Origin: Beverwykella pulmonaria
Taxonomy: Eukaryota > Ascomycota > Dothideomycetes > Pleosporales > Melanommataceae
Assembly: GCA_001599595.1 (NCBI GenBank)
Contig: BCHH01000019.1
Location: forward strand, 188,411 to 252,410
Reading direction: 5' to 3'
DNA: 64,000 bases
Shown: positions 36,307 through 47,885 of the stretch, piece by piece
Layout: every line of letters begins with the position of its first letter
How positions within the stretch are numbered: the stretch's first letter is position 1
Translations under genes and position numbers: made by a program
Notes under the pieces: model-generated
Database searches by the model: none
What the model saw: the letters and a program-made list of their open reading frames with translations, nothing else
What the model was told of the DNA's origin: nothing

Positions 36307-36570
36307 GTCGGGCCAAGGGTCGAGGGTCAATACACGGTAGAGCAGGCGCGCATGGAGCGGATTAATAGGAATGGACGCAAAGGAGCACAATAGTCACGAT
36401 GGGTCGAGGTGTGAGGTTGGAGGGATCGTGCCTTGTCTGTGCTTCGAGTGAACAGCTCCCAGGTTGCGCTAGCTTCGTCATCCGCCGGCGCCATCGCCAA
36501 CCTCAGCCACGCCGACAACGACGACGACCCCTTCACAACGCCATTTACCCATTTACAACCGACGCTCACC
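36307..36570. promoter_or_regulatory. Bidirectional promoter between PAN1 and a small coiled-coil gene
   Basis: Only 264 bases separate the two divergent start codons, so the promoters must overlap. No specific motif identified. Confidence 0.6.
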
Positions 36571-36842
36571 ATGTCTAGCCCCAACGGAGACACCGCCAGC
36601 GTCCACCAGGAGCCCGATCTTGCCCAGGTTGGTTGCGCGCGCGAGTTTCGCCAAAAGCAAGTTACTAAGGTCTGTCTCAGGCATTCAAGGATCTCGCCCG
36701 CGGCGAACAAACTGCGGCCGCCATGGAGAGCAACCTCAACGCACTGGAGAAAAAGATTGAGCAATTGCTGGCGAAGGCGGAGGAGGAGGAACAGAAGTTG
36801 AAATCGAAGTCGACGCAATCGAACGAAGACAAGGGTACATGA
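36571..36842 (+). CDS. Small coiled-coil protein, function unknown
   Basis: Exons 36571-36627 and 36681-36842 give 72 residues: MSSPNGDTASVHQEPDLAQ joined to AFKDLARGEQTAAAMESNL. A predicted coiled coil follows (LNALEKKIEQLLAKAEEEEQ) and a Lys/Ser/Glu-rich end. The donor is GTTGGT, weaker than usual, but the acceptor CTCAG and the phase fit. Small conserved fungal proteins of this form exist, but I cannot name one. It could assemble as a subunit through its helix. A longer in-frame upstream Met at 36433 is possible but overlaps the PAN1 promoter. Confidence 0.65.
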
Positions 36843-37070
36843 TAAATCGCGCTTTCGCGCTACGCACACCCCACGATCAAGATACGAGTTTCTTTCTTGG
36901 GGTACATGCATCACAATCACGAGGCTACGATAGACCGTTTAGAGGTATCTCGGCGTTGACAGGTTTTTTTTGGATTGGATACTCCCTCAGGGACATGCAT
37001 TAAGAAACGTTGGGAGGGAATGCAGACGTTGTGGAACCTATACCTACAGCAGTGGTGGATTTCAGCAGTC

Positions 37071-38299
37071 CTAGATACCTCCAATCGTTGAGGGCTTGTT
37101 CTGCACGCCATCTACCTTGAAGAGTTGATCAAGATGGAAAAAACCATCACGATCCTTCTCCACCACGCCGACCTCGGTGATGATACCGTCGATGAGTTCA
37201 GCAGGCGTCACATCGAACGCAGGGTTCCACACCTCGATGCCATTCGCAGCAATGCTGATGGTCTCAACAACACCAAGATCAAGCGTCACACCATCATACC
37301 TAGGCCCCTTGACTAGAGTAACTTCCTTGCCAGGTCTCTCTTCGATGATAATGTCGCTTCCGGACTTTGTTTCAAGGTCAATGGTGGTGCGGGGTGCAGC
37401 CACGAGGAATTTGACTCCATGGTGTTTGGCCAGGATTGCCAGAGAGTAAGTTCCAATCTTGTTGGCTGTGTCTCCATTCGCCGCAACTCTGTCCGCGCCA
37501 ACGACGATGCCTGCAATGTTGTTACTCAATCCCTTCAGTTGCAGCAGGGCTGCTGCCATGGAGTCGGTGATCAGCGTTGCTGGTATCTGGTCATGAACCA
37601 ATTCGAAGGCAGTCAGTCTGGAGCCTTGGTTGTATGGTCTTGTCTCGGAGCAGAAAGCATGCTTCAACGCCCCTGTCGAGTGAAGTGACCGTATCACTCC
37701 GAGAGCCGTACCATATCCAGCTGTTGCAAGAGATCTGGCTTGCTTAGCCGCAGCGCAAGTATCTCTAGATAAGAGGATTCTTACCCCGTATTACAGTGTG
37801 TCAACATGCTGACTGGACCCCTCTTTCCAGCTTCAGTGTTCTTCACTATCCATTCTGCACCATGCCTTCCAATGTTCTCGTTGTCGCTAACGTCGTCCAC
37901 CAGCATCTTCTGTGCCGCCGCCACATAGGCTTCCCTCACAGCCTCGCCATTCGAATCTTCCTTACTAGCCGCTTCCTCAGTCACTTTCTTCAGCTTCCGC
38001 GCCGCGTCTGCCAGGTTGACCGCAGTAGGTCGGCTCGTGACCAGATAGTCCAGCTTTTCGAGGATGAAAATCTTAACCTCCTCCGCAACTGGCGATAGCT
38101 TCATATTGACCAGCTCCACTGCCAGAGCGAGTGCTGCCACGATAGCAATGGCAGGCGCCCCTCGTGTCCGCATCTCTTTGATAGCGTGCCACGCATCTGT
38201 GCTGGAGTAAACGTGATCGTATTCCTCTGCATGTGGTAGTTTGAGCTGATCGAGAATCTCCAGCTGGCCCCAGGAATATTTGATCGCTTGGAGGACCAT
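37071..38299 (-). CDS. MRI1: Methylthioribose-1-phosphate isomerase (MRI1)
   Basis: Converts 5-methylthioribose 1-phosphate to methylthioribulose 1-phosphate in methionine salvage; an eIF2B-alpha-like fold. Exons 38299-37785 and 37734-37071 give 392 residues. The start [22 protein letters not shown] is the family N-terminus. TRGAPAIAI and SMLTHCNTG (spliced to [14 protein letters not shown]) hold the substrate site and the catalytic cysteine, [16 protein letters not shown] holds the catalytic aspartate, and [19 protein letters not shown] closes the fold. The protein appears complete. Its start faces the aldo-keto reductase gene across a 530-base divergent spacer. Confidence 0.95.
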
Positions 38300-38829
38300 C
38301 CTGGCGAAGTAAGGTAATTCTGGCGTTTGAGAGAAAATTCAAGTTTGGGTTGCAATGAATTGCCCAACCTGCAAATCAAGCTCGCGCCACACCACGTGCA
38401 TCTTAAATGCGGGGCCGCACGGACTACCCAATCGAGCACTTGGCGGTAATGTTGTGCTGCTGCTCTCCAACATCACTCATCACTCAACTTGACTTGGAGA
38501 AATGCTTCAGCACTATTTGACCTAGCAGCTGGAAGGGAGTCGGTGAAGAAGTCCATGCAACGCCAAGGAACGCCTTCGATCACAAGCTAATCTTTGGACC
38601 ACTAACGCGAGCTCCACCAAACCACTGTCATGACGACATAAGGAGTGGTGGCTGCGAGACAAGTCGACCTTGGGAATGCTAACTACCAGCCCTTTCTGAT
38701 CTATCCCTCTACAGGAACTCTTGTCACTCCACTGTCACAGCTGCGAAACGTGAATTTCCTCACGCCACCCCCATTAGCACGTACATCATCTCTTTGCTGC
38801 AATTAACCGCTCCACCAGCCTGCCTCGGA
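38300..38829. promoter_or_regulatory. Divergent promoter region of MRI1 and the aldo-keto reductase
   Basis: No gene seen. It serves both divergent genes. No clear regulatory motif identified. Confidence 0.4.
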
Positions 38830-39746
38830 ATGTCTACCAACAGCCTCACAATCAACTCCGCCCTGACCCTCCCCAACTCTCCTCATCGAATCCCTCGCCT
38901 CGGCTTTGGAGTCTACCAATCGCCCCCACCAACCTGCGTATCCTCCTGCCTCAAAGCCTTCCGTGCCGGCTACCGGCACGTTGACACCGCGCAATACTAC
39001 GGCAACGAGAAGTCGGTCGGTCGCGCAATTCGCGAGTCCAAGATCACGCGCTCAGAAATATTCGTCACCACTAAAATATTGAATCCTGGCAACGATGTGG
39101 AATCCACATATAAGGCGATTGTGGAGAGCGTGAAGAGGCTGGATGGCGAGAACGGATACGTGGATCTGTTTTTGATACATAGCCCAAATGGTGGTGCAGA
39201 GAGTCGGAAGTTGATGTGGCTCGCCTTGGAAAAAGCGAAGGAGGTGGGCAAGGTGCGAGACATCGGAGTCAGTAATTATGGAATACGGCACATTGAGGAG
39301 ATAAAGGAGTTTGGGAAGAGCTGGCCCCCGGCAGTCAACCAGATCGAGGTACGTACTGATGCCAACCCAACATCTTCTTATCACGCCCAAATGCCGACTA
39401 GACATGTCAATAGCTGCACCCCTGGTGCCAACAGCGCGAGATCGTCCAATACTGCAACGAGCACTCCATCGTTGTGCAAGCATACTGCCCGCTGGTTCGC
39501 AATCAGAAAGCGCACGACAAGACTCTCAACAGCATCTGCGAACAACGCAAGCGGCTCCCGAACCAAGTGCTCGTGCGATACTGTTTGCAGAAAGGATGGG
39601 TGCCTCTACCTAAGAGCGATGCGCCGAGTCGGATTGCGAGTAATGCGGATGTCTTTGGTTTTGAGCTGACGGCTGAGGATATGGATCGGTTAGATGCGTT
39701 GGATCAGGGGAGGAAAGGGGCGATTGTGCAAGCGGTGAATAATTAG
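38830..39746 (+). CDS. Aldo-keto reductase
   Basis: NAD(P)H-dependent carbonyl reductase of the AKR superfamily with an (alpha/beta)8 barrel. Exons 38830-39348 and 39414-39746 give 283 residues. The catalytic tetrad is visible with classic spacing: Asp52 and Tyr57 in VDTAQYYGNE, Lys82 in TTKILNPG, His117 in LIHSPNGG. Other family marks are GVSNYG, the intron-spanning NQIE-LHPW, the QAYCPL segment, and the cofactor-phosphate region VPLPKSDAPSRIASNADVFGF. Physiological substrate unknown. A Met 12 codons upstream is in frame but less likely, since MSTNSL is followed directly by the first barrel strand. Confidence 0.93.
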
Positions 39747-40351
39747 GCTTCAGTCATTTTGGGAGGACAAGTTGGCGTCATTTGTGTCGTGATTTTAGTT
39801 TCAGTTCCTCCACGGGAGAGGGGCTTCCGGCGTGGCGTTGACGGGTCATTCAACCCCAGGTAACAAGTCAGACTCGACCAAAGTAAACTCTGTCAACAAG
39901 CACTCACATCTTTCAAAGTCATATCTGGTAATTGAGTAGTAATACATTTATAATATTCCTTGAAGTACTGCTGTAATTCTCGTGTTCTAGGGGCAAAGAG
40001 TTTCCTTAATCAATAAAACCATAAATATGTGTATTCAAGTGACATGCGCAGATACTATTATAAGTCAATGACTATCTCATACGACCTATGAAATACCTTA
40101 CTTAAAAGTGCTCGCTCGCTCGTGTATATTTGAAGAGCAATATTGCTGTTCTTGGTCGCTTTCCAAGTGTGAAGCAGGAGCCATCTCACTACTCATTCCC
40201 GACCCCGCCACGCGGATGACAAAATTCCCCAACCACTTCCCCGCCCCACTTAACCCACACAAACCTCGTTGTCATCTCAAACACGGCCCATACTATTATT
40301 TTCATATATATATGATATAATTTACAATATCAGGTATTGAACAACAACGAA
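39747..40351. other. Intergenic
   Basis: AT-rich flank upstream of the tRNA gene. No protein gene seen. Confidence 0.5.
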
Positions 40352-40487
40352 GGTTGTGTAGTGTAGTGGTTATCACTCCAGATTCTGATTCGAAGAGTCT
40401 TCTGGCGACCCCGGGTAGGCATTTTCTTACCCAAGAGGCATATAAACGTCAGACTAACGGTGATGAAGTTCGACTCCGGGCACGACC
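40352..40487 (+). tRNA. tRNA-Gln (anticodon CTG) with two insertions
   Basis: The acceptor stem GGTTGTG (40352-40358) pairs with CACGACC (40481-40487), with one G-T wobble. The D arm GTGTAGTGGTTATCAC is identical to yeast tRNA-Gln as I recall it, and the A box is TAGTGTAGTGG. The anticodon stem CCAGA (40378-40382) pairs with TCTGG (40401-40405); anticodon CTG is 40385-40387. An 11-base canonical intron (40389-40399) follows position 37. Unusually, the T stem CCCGG (40410-40414) is separated from the T loop TTCGACT (40469-40475) and its partner CCGGG (40476-40480) by 54 bases, 40415-40468. The insert begins GT, contains CTAAC and ends AAG. Removal of both leaves a normal 71-base cloverleaf. 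A T7 terminator follows at once. It may be a functional gene with a second intron, or a pseudogene carrying an insertion. Confidence 0.85.
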
Positions 40488-40494
40488 TGAATAA

Positions 40495-40501
40495 TTTTTT
40501 T
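40495..40501 (+). terminator. RNA polymerase III terminator of tRNA-Gln
   Basis: Seven consecutive T residues start eight bases after the tRNA 3' end, a strong Pol III stop. Confidence 0.85.
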
Positions 40502-42897
40502 GGTGATAAATTGTGCACGATTAGGCTGGTGTATAGCAGAGGGAGCAAGGGCATTAAGGAATCACCTCTTTACTCTTTTACAGGGTATCCGTTTTATCTC
40601 CAACTTTTTAACACTTTAAGAAAGCTCTTTACTCATCTCTAACACAACACAATGCAAATAGCTTACGTTTATAACTATGAAGTTTTCTACTTAACAAAAC
40701 GTATCCCTTACGCACTACGTCAAATGGTGAATTGCAGAAGCGCGTGCGATCTAGCTTAAAAAAGATGCAAACAACAAGCTAACAAGGTACCTATTGCATC
40801 AATACACATCTCTGTGTTACTCACATAGTCATACAGCGCAGAGATAGAGCGTTCGACAAGCGAACCAAAACAAATGGTCACCCTACCTATCTTTACCATT
40901 TCCACGAGCGGAACTCACACGAAAAGAAACGACCGAAAGTCAGAAACGACACGCAAAAGGGGGAACCGGTCGTGGAAAGCCATATGTAGCTCGATGAGCG
41001 CCATCGTATGCTTGATGGTCCTCAACCTATCTTTTTAGAATTTGATAATTTTCGGACTAAAGATATTGCGAGGTTCCCTCCCAAATTCGAAAACGGCGAC
41101 AAAACTACAGGGGACCAATACAAAGCTCTCTTTAACGAGTACAGAGGACAGGAGGAACTCGGTAGAGAGCAGAAGAAACAAATGGATTATAGGCTAGGCG
41201 AGAAGGAACTTCCACCCAATCTTGGTATAATTCGAGCCCTGGAAAATGACCGACTGATCTGGCCTAACGAAGAACATACTTGAGAAGACGTTCCAGGTAG
41301 CCAAACAACGCTCCGAATACTAGTAGCAGTTTCTGCTCCGCTCAAGTGTCCAGTGACTGCGAAGTAAGATCCAGCTTAATCAATCAAAGACTACTAGGAC
41401 ATCCACAAGTGACATAGGTTCTTCAACAAATAGGAGTGTGACTCATGGAGTGGCTAAACTCCACTACCTTCTCACAACGTTTCGTGGCCGTGCCGTTGCA
41501 GAGTTGGTTACAAATAGTCAATGCATGCGCTGGGACGCTTGCGATGACCGATTTCGGAGTTATAGCTGAGCGATATATGAAGATAAATTGCTTACAGCCC
41601 TCCGTATATATCACCAATGACGAAATGACGAACGCGACAGTTTGAGGAGTCAATCCTCATCCGAGACTATCGCGATGTATAGTGGGTCTACCGCAACCAA
41701 GAAATTGTAGTGCATAGTGGCCACTACGAAGCGCTACTCCACACTTTCACACAGTTCCATCGCCACTTGAAACATCCAAGAGCTGACTAACTCTTTGGTC
41801 TTAGATTTTCCTATCATCACTTAGTTGTGTAATCCCACTCAGTCTCCAAGTGAATGTACGGAAAAATTGCGCCCAATATCCATGGGAGCAGCACCTTCTG
41901 AAAGTATATACGTGGACGGCTTGCAAGATATGACGTACCTTCACGCTGTGCTATTACTAAGCGATCTTCTGCTATTGAGACCTAGTTGCTTATTGAACCG
42001 CAAGAAGTAATGCCACCTAGGTTGTAAGTGCTGGTTAGACATGTACGCAACCCCGCTCGACTCTTTGACAGGTATTACTAATCGACCGGTTGTGAACAAT
42101 ATAGAAGAAATAGCTGCAATTGCTAGGGCACGAAACGGTGGGGGACGTAGTCCGAGTAGGGGTGAAATGACAGGGAGAGGTGAGGCAGTACGGTGATGGG
42201 CGGCGGTGGATCAAAAAAATTCGTACAGGAGGTTCGCTGAGGCCCAATAAGAGCAGCTGATTTAGGTAAGGGGCTATGGACGGAAGGATATGAGTAGAGA
42301 GAGGTGAAGTCCTGTTCCGTCAATGACCACCAAAGACACAACGGCAATGAGTTACAATCACTAATGCAGGGTACTGCTGCCGATGCTAGCCTTTCAACCA
42401 TCTCCTACTAGTATATACGCCTCTTTACTCCATGGTGTCCTAGTAATGGGATTGGCACAACGCTTGCAAACGAAAATATAGTTATCTTGTCTCTTTGACT
42501 CAGGGTTAGAAATCTTAAACACGCTAGAGGCATAAACACATACACACCGCGTCCGCTTCCTCAGAACCTGTCAATACCAATGTAGGCAATATGCTACTGC
42601 AATGCTTACCCATCCGCTGTACTGTATAGCCGGTTCTGCTCATCATCAAACACGCATACAGCACACATACAACATCAACACACCACACAATACAATCATA
42701 CAAAATCTACCCCGTCCTTACAACCTAAGCACAGATTATCCGTGGAGGCTAACGATCTACAGAAATCACAGTATAGACATGCCGTACGCTTTACCTAACG
42801 GGTACCATACGACTGAAGTCCAGCCCTTAGGACGCTATCGTACAGAGAACCAATGCAAATATGTTATAGTAGAATTCTTTTGCCCTCAACAATATTG
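40502..42897. other. Gene-poor 2.4 kb region
   Basis: AT-rich and without a convincing gene. A 91-codon frame at 41008-41283 (plus strand, Asp/Glu/Lys-rich) is the best small candidate but has no recognised family or promoter evidence. Confidence 0.4.
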
Positions 42898-44707
42898 CTA
42901 CAACCTCGCCACTCCATCCAAAGCAAACAGCCCCCTCCCCTTTCTCTCTGCATCCTGCCTCACAAACCCTGTTCTCCCAATCGCTTCCGTTGTACCGCTC
43001 GCCAAAGCCCTCAACGAGGCCTCATCCCCAGCATTGGCTAGGAACCTCCTGCCGTCACTCTTCAACCTCCCCACAATATACCCTCTTAGCGGCGAGCCGT
43101 CGCGATTAAACTCCACCGTATACGTCTATGCACAATAATTAGCAAACCTCTACATCTTGCATACGAGATGGAGGATGAAGGCTAACCTCAACAACAGCCT
43201 CACCCTCGGCCCCAAACGCAATTTCGGGCGCTGGGATGTCTTCGATGTGCTCTGGAAGTGGATTCTGCAATGGATATGTACCAGTAGTCCGAGGTGAAGA
43301 GGATAGAACGACGACGTGCTGATAGCTCAGCACTCCTCCATTGCATAATACGAGTCCATTCTTTCCTCTTCCTTCACGCAGCGCGCGTGTCATCGCGGTC
43401 AGCGCATGCATACTATAATTATTCCCGGCCCCACCGAAACTTGTCAGTCCCCCTAGTAAAGTAATAGGCTTCTTCGAGCCAGTGATTGGAAGGCCGAGAT
43501 GTGAAGCTGCGAGTTTGGGCACGATAGGGAAGCACGAGTAGAAATCATAGAGGTCGATCTCTTCTTTCGAAACACCAGAGATTTCTAAAGCGGCATCCAG
43601 AGAATGAGAGATACTGGGAGAAGAGTAAAAGTTGGGCCGGTACCAGAAATCAGCAGAGTCAGAGGTCCCGGCGCCGCCGAGGGGATAGATCCACTTGGAT
43701 CGAGGGATGTTGAGGGTACGGGCGAATGAGACAGAAGTTAGGATGCAGGCGCTGGCTAGATTTACCGTGTTGAACGCGTTCATAAGCAGAGGATCTGAAC
43801 TCTGGTGTCAGTAGTGGGAATGAAGGCATGGAGAAAAGAAACCGTACAAGGTGAGCAAATCATCCTATTCCGCTTCCCCACCGTCCCGATCGTCTCCTCA
43901 CTATCAGACTTCCCATAGTTCCATGCGTACTCCTGCGTCTCTGCTATCTTGGAGAACTCAGCATACAACTTCGCACTCTCCTCGTGGTTCTCTTTCACAC
44001 TTTGGACCCTATGGGCTCGGAAACCGGCTTCATATAACGGGTAGATGTGGATAGGCGCGCCGATTTGGTGGATAGCGCCGAGATCTAGAGTGAAATGAGT
44101 AGACGCAAGCATGAACCAGAGAGCAGATATCATACTATCACCTAGATCTCGACCCGTTGGGGTGAAGACGGCATCTACGGCTTGCGACGGCGTTGTCCAG
44201 CCGGGCGGGGGGAGCTTTTTGGCTGCCGCGCAGGCGGATACTTCTCGGTATGTCAGCTCCCATATACACCTTCCTCCTTTTGTACCAAGCCATTGATCGA
44301 AGATTAGGGAATGAATGCTTCGACTCACGTGACGCCAATGCCTCGCCCCCGGCAACAACCGCAACGCTCACCTCCCCCCTCGCAACCCGTCTCGCCGCCT
44401 CATCTAACAGCTTCCCGGGCTGGTTACCCCCATGCTCAGAGTAGAACTTATGCTTCGGCTTCACATTCAGTTTCTCCGATAATAACCCCGGCAGATCAGG
44501 ATACGGCCAAGTCCACGTCTTGACAACATCAATGCTATCAATACCCGCCTGCAATCTCCCCAGATCAGAAAGGCCGGAGTCGAGGAGAGCGGCGAGGATG
44601 GCTTCGTAGATTAGTTGGGCGGGTTCTTTGGCTTCGGCGACGAGGGTCGATCGGTTTTTGATGTCGCCTACGCCGATTATTATAGGCGTTTCTGGGAAAG
44701 GAGACAT
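42898..44707 (-). CDS. Thiolase-like acetyl-CoA acetyltransferase family protein
   Basis: Multi-exon gene starting MSPFPETPIIIGVGDIKN at 44707. The last intron, 43186-43126 (GTTAGC...CATAG), is easily missed: it joins GEAVVE to TYTVEFNRDGSP and adds about 75 residues (GYIVGRLKSDGRRFLANAGDEA) before the stop at 42900-42898. Without it, the frame would stop early at 43139. The fold is that of SCPx-like thiolases: N-terminal half with GGNQPGKLLDEAARRVARGE and AVVAGGEA, C-terminal half with DLYDFYSCFPIVPKLAA, TSFGGAGNNYSMHAL and LVLCNGG. The usual nucleophilic cysteine at the first-half active site is not visible in the GGNQPG segment, so classic thiolysis is doubtful. Total about 510 residues. 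Localisation and substrate unknown. Confidence 0.82.
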
Positions 44708-45683
44708 GATGGATAATAATTTGATAATAGACGTAGTTGGCGTTTATGGAGGTAGCAAGGAAGCAATAGAGAAGAAATAAGGCATGTTGGAGGAGCCGTA
44801 CCTTTGTCATTGCTTTAGAGAGTCGGATTGTGGTCGTCAGAAGCTAGCTACTTTGGAATTGCCGAGGTTCACGACGTTAAGGTGACAACATTTTTGCAGA
44901 CAAATTTTGAAAATAAATTCTGATTTTGCAATGTCCGTCATAGATCGAATTGCTCTGCAGTCTTTTCAAATCATGTTCTTATAATCTTGCTGTTCAACAT
45001 AAAACAGGTCAGCTTTCAGAGCAAGTGTCACGGCGGATACATGAATGTTACGATTCATCAATGCGGTTCATCTACATCCACAAGGGATCCTGTCCCGTAA
45101 TTGTGCCCACCCTTCGCTATGAAAAAGGCTCCACCTATGCACACCAGGATTCCACCTAAACCATCCAGTTATTCACAAACGAAAGGCATCCATAATACTA
45201 TTAACAGACAGAACCTGTACCCCAGCGGTCCGTCCCCAGCACGCAGCACCAGTATTAGATTAGAAAAGAAGACACGAAGACAGGAAAGGGTTGCGCATCA
45301 TCAATACACGTCCAAAAGCGGGAAGGAGCAGCAGCCGTATCAAACACTACCCAAAGAAATGCAAAATATAAACAAAGGAAAGGAGACAGGGAAATGATAT
45401 TGTCGAGATGTCGAGATGGGAGGAGGATGGGTATGCCAAAGCTGTGCGCCAGGCAAGACGTTGTGGTCGAAGGTTGAGGGATGAAATGAACTGACTAGGT
45501 AACGGAAATGGAAACACCTCGAGTGGGCCCGAAATAAACACCGCGGACTTTTTTTTCTCTCTTGGGTATATGCGAAAAAAAAAAGATGAGAGAAGCCGTA
45601 GAAAACCCCGGACGCCATCGCCAGATATGTGAAGGCCGATCGTCGTGGACACATTTACAATAATAGGGCAGATTTTCGATTGT
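44708..45683. other. Intergenic
   Basis: Holds the 5' region of the thiolase-like gene and the 3' region of the Sel1-repeat gene, both on the minus strand. Low-complexity A- and T-rich stretches occur near 45545-45585. No gene supported. Confidence 0.45.
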
Positions 45684-47885
45684 CTAGGTGGGAGCAATGC
45701 TCTTCTTTCGGCCGAAGATGGTTCGTGTCCGACTCTTGTCGCGAGGTTTCTTTTCCGAGTTGTCCTTTTTGACAGAGCGTCCGGATCGAACTGATCGAGC
45801 ATCGGACACGGCCGCGGCTGTGCTGTCTTCTTGGTACTTCTCCTTGTAGATCCTGATTCGCCTTGTTAGTACATTGTTTTTCCAGCATATAACTATAGCT
45901 TACCAGCTGTTGCCGACCATGCTAACTCCTTTCGCCTCTGCGGCTCTATAAAACTTGGCTGCTTTCTTCATGTCCTTCTTGCACCCAACGCCTTCAGCGT
46001 AGCAGTAGCCAGTCTCGACCAAGGCATCTGCATCGCCCCAGTTTCCAGCAATTTCATAGCAACGCAGGGCCAGCGACTTGTCCGTCGAAGTGCCCCATCC
46101 ATTCATATAGCACTTCCCAAGCTCATAAATGGCGACAGCATATTGTGCTCTATGCTTGTTCCGCCTCATGGCGTCGATTGACTGGCCGTGCTTGGTTTGA
46201 TCCTCATCGTCGGCAACTTCTAGTTGGCCAGAATCCACGGCGCGACGCAGCCACTGTAGGGCTTCGGCCTTGTTCTCGCGCATGCCCCATCCGTGACGAC
46301 AGGCAAGGCCGTACCAAAACATTGCTTCAGGGAGACCTGCACGTGCTGCAAGACGGATGTGGTAGGTGGATTTCATGAATTCGCCGGCCTCGTGGAGTTC
46401 AAGACCCTTGTCACAGTGCTCTTGTGCCGTGATGTCACCTGATCCATTTTGTCGGCCACGGATGGTGCTGTTGCTCGAGGTCAGAGAAGGTGCCCCTGAC
46501 TCCAACGAAGGACGCATTCTCTGCTGATCAAAGGAGCGAGGGGGCGATTCTGGCGAAGGCGGTCTAGCACGGCTATTTCGTTCAGAAGGTTGATCCCATG
46601 TAATCTGGCTATTCAAAAAGTCTTCGATGCCAACGGATTTTCGATCTAATTTTCGGCCTCGAGGAAGACTGAACTTGGAGTAAGTATAGGTTGGAGCGGG
46701 GCTGTTCGAAAATTCGGCAGAGCGACGGAAATCCTCACTGGTCATGCTGACTGGGGTGTGAACAACATCATTCGTATAGTTTGTGTGCCGGCTGTCGTTG
46801 GAGTCTTGGCGATGTGGCATACTATCAAAAGATGGTCTTGTGAAGGCACTTTCATCGGAAGCTTGCCGTTGCGGCTCGGGCTTGATGTCCTGTGATGGCC
46901 TGCTCGCACTGCTCATGGGCCTGGAGAAGTTGAACGCCGGACGAGCAAGCTGGGAACCACCCATGGAATATTCGGAAGAGATGGAAGGGGAGCGGGCAAC
47001 GGCCTGGTTTGTCCAGGGTGCAAACGGAGAATGCGACCGGGAAATGCTGGAGGTTGGCGACAGATTTCGGGCTTGTAACGAGTCGTAAGACCCGCCTAGA
47101 GACATGTCTTCGACATCATCAGAGCTATCACCAGTGACGGACCTGACGCTTGGAGACATGCCAGAAGAGCGGAAAGAACCTGGCGACCGCGGAGGATGCA
47201 ATCCGCCTTGAAGGTTCGGTCTCGCAAGCAGAGAATCTAAAGAGGGTTGCTTTTTCTGCATCCAGGGTTGGGAGTTGGAGCGAGGTATGTTGGGTGAAAC
47301 GGGCGTCGCTTCCTGCAAGCCGATACGGGGGTCTGCCACAGGCTCTGGAGACTGGGTCCTGGGCATGTTGAAGTAGTCTTGCTGCGGCGCGGACCTAACT
47401 GACCTCGCCTCGCCAATGGGGGACAGTGTGTTTCGGAAGGGAAGTGGTTGTTCATAGTGAGCGTCGTTGTCGCTGAATTGCGGGTAGAAGGACTTGTGAC
47501 GGTCAACGGGCACGTGCTCGCGGGGAGGACTCGTGCGTTGTCCAGGACTGACGGGGGGCATCTCGTCGCTCGGCGAGTTGACCGACGAGTTGGAGAGAGA
47601 GGAGAAGTACCCAGAGCGGTTCCCAAACTCATTCTGGATGGTGAGGGGGGCCAATCGACTGATGCGACGGCCCGCCTTGTTCTCTTGTTCGAATCTCTTT
47701 GCTAGCAGCCTTCCTTGCAGGGCAAGGGCGTCCAGCGGGGAGAGCGCGGGCGGCACCTCGCCAGCGCGCGGGCTGGGGAGGTCGCTGCCAATGGAGAGAT
47801 TGCTGGTGCTTGCATTGCTGGGTGTCGGGTCGAAAGAATGGGAGCGAAATTCCAGGCGGCCCGGGTGCTCAGGCCGACGAGCCAT
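45684..47885 (-). CDS. Sel1-repeat protein, Nif1/DSF2-like
   Basis: Exons 47885-45904 and 45852-45684 give 716 residues. The first about 470 residues are disordered and Ser/Pro/Arg-rich with many SP and RSxS motifs (likely kinase sites). The C-terminal third contains Sel1/TPR-like repeats: HCDKGLELHEAGEFMKSTYH, AMFWYGLACRHGWGMRENKAEALQWLRRA (in part), YELGKCYMNGWGTSTDKSLA and ETGYCYAEGVGCKKDMKKAA. A basic tail ends FGRKKSIAPT. Domain order resembles S. pombe mitotic inhibitor Nif1 and budding-yeast Dsf2, scaffold proteins linked to cell-cycle or stress signalling; the assignment is by architecture. The splice (TG|G, Trp) closes phase. Confidence 0.85.

Noticed and set aside
41008..41283. 91-codon plus-strand frame after the tRNA gene
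   Set aside because: Plausible composition, but no conserved motif, no intron structure and AT-rich surroundings; not enough to call a gene.
42602..43138. 178-codon plus-strand frame
   Set aside because: Its right half overlaps, in antisense, the hidden last exon of the thiolase-like gene.
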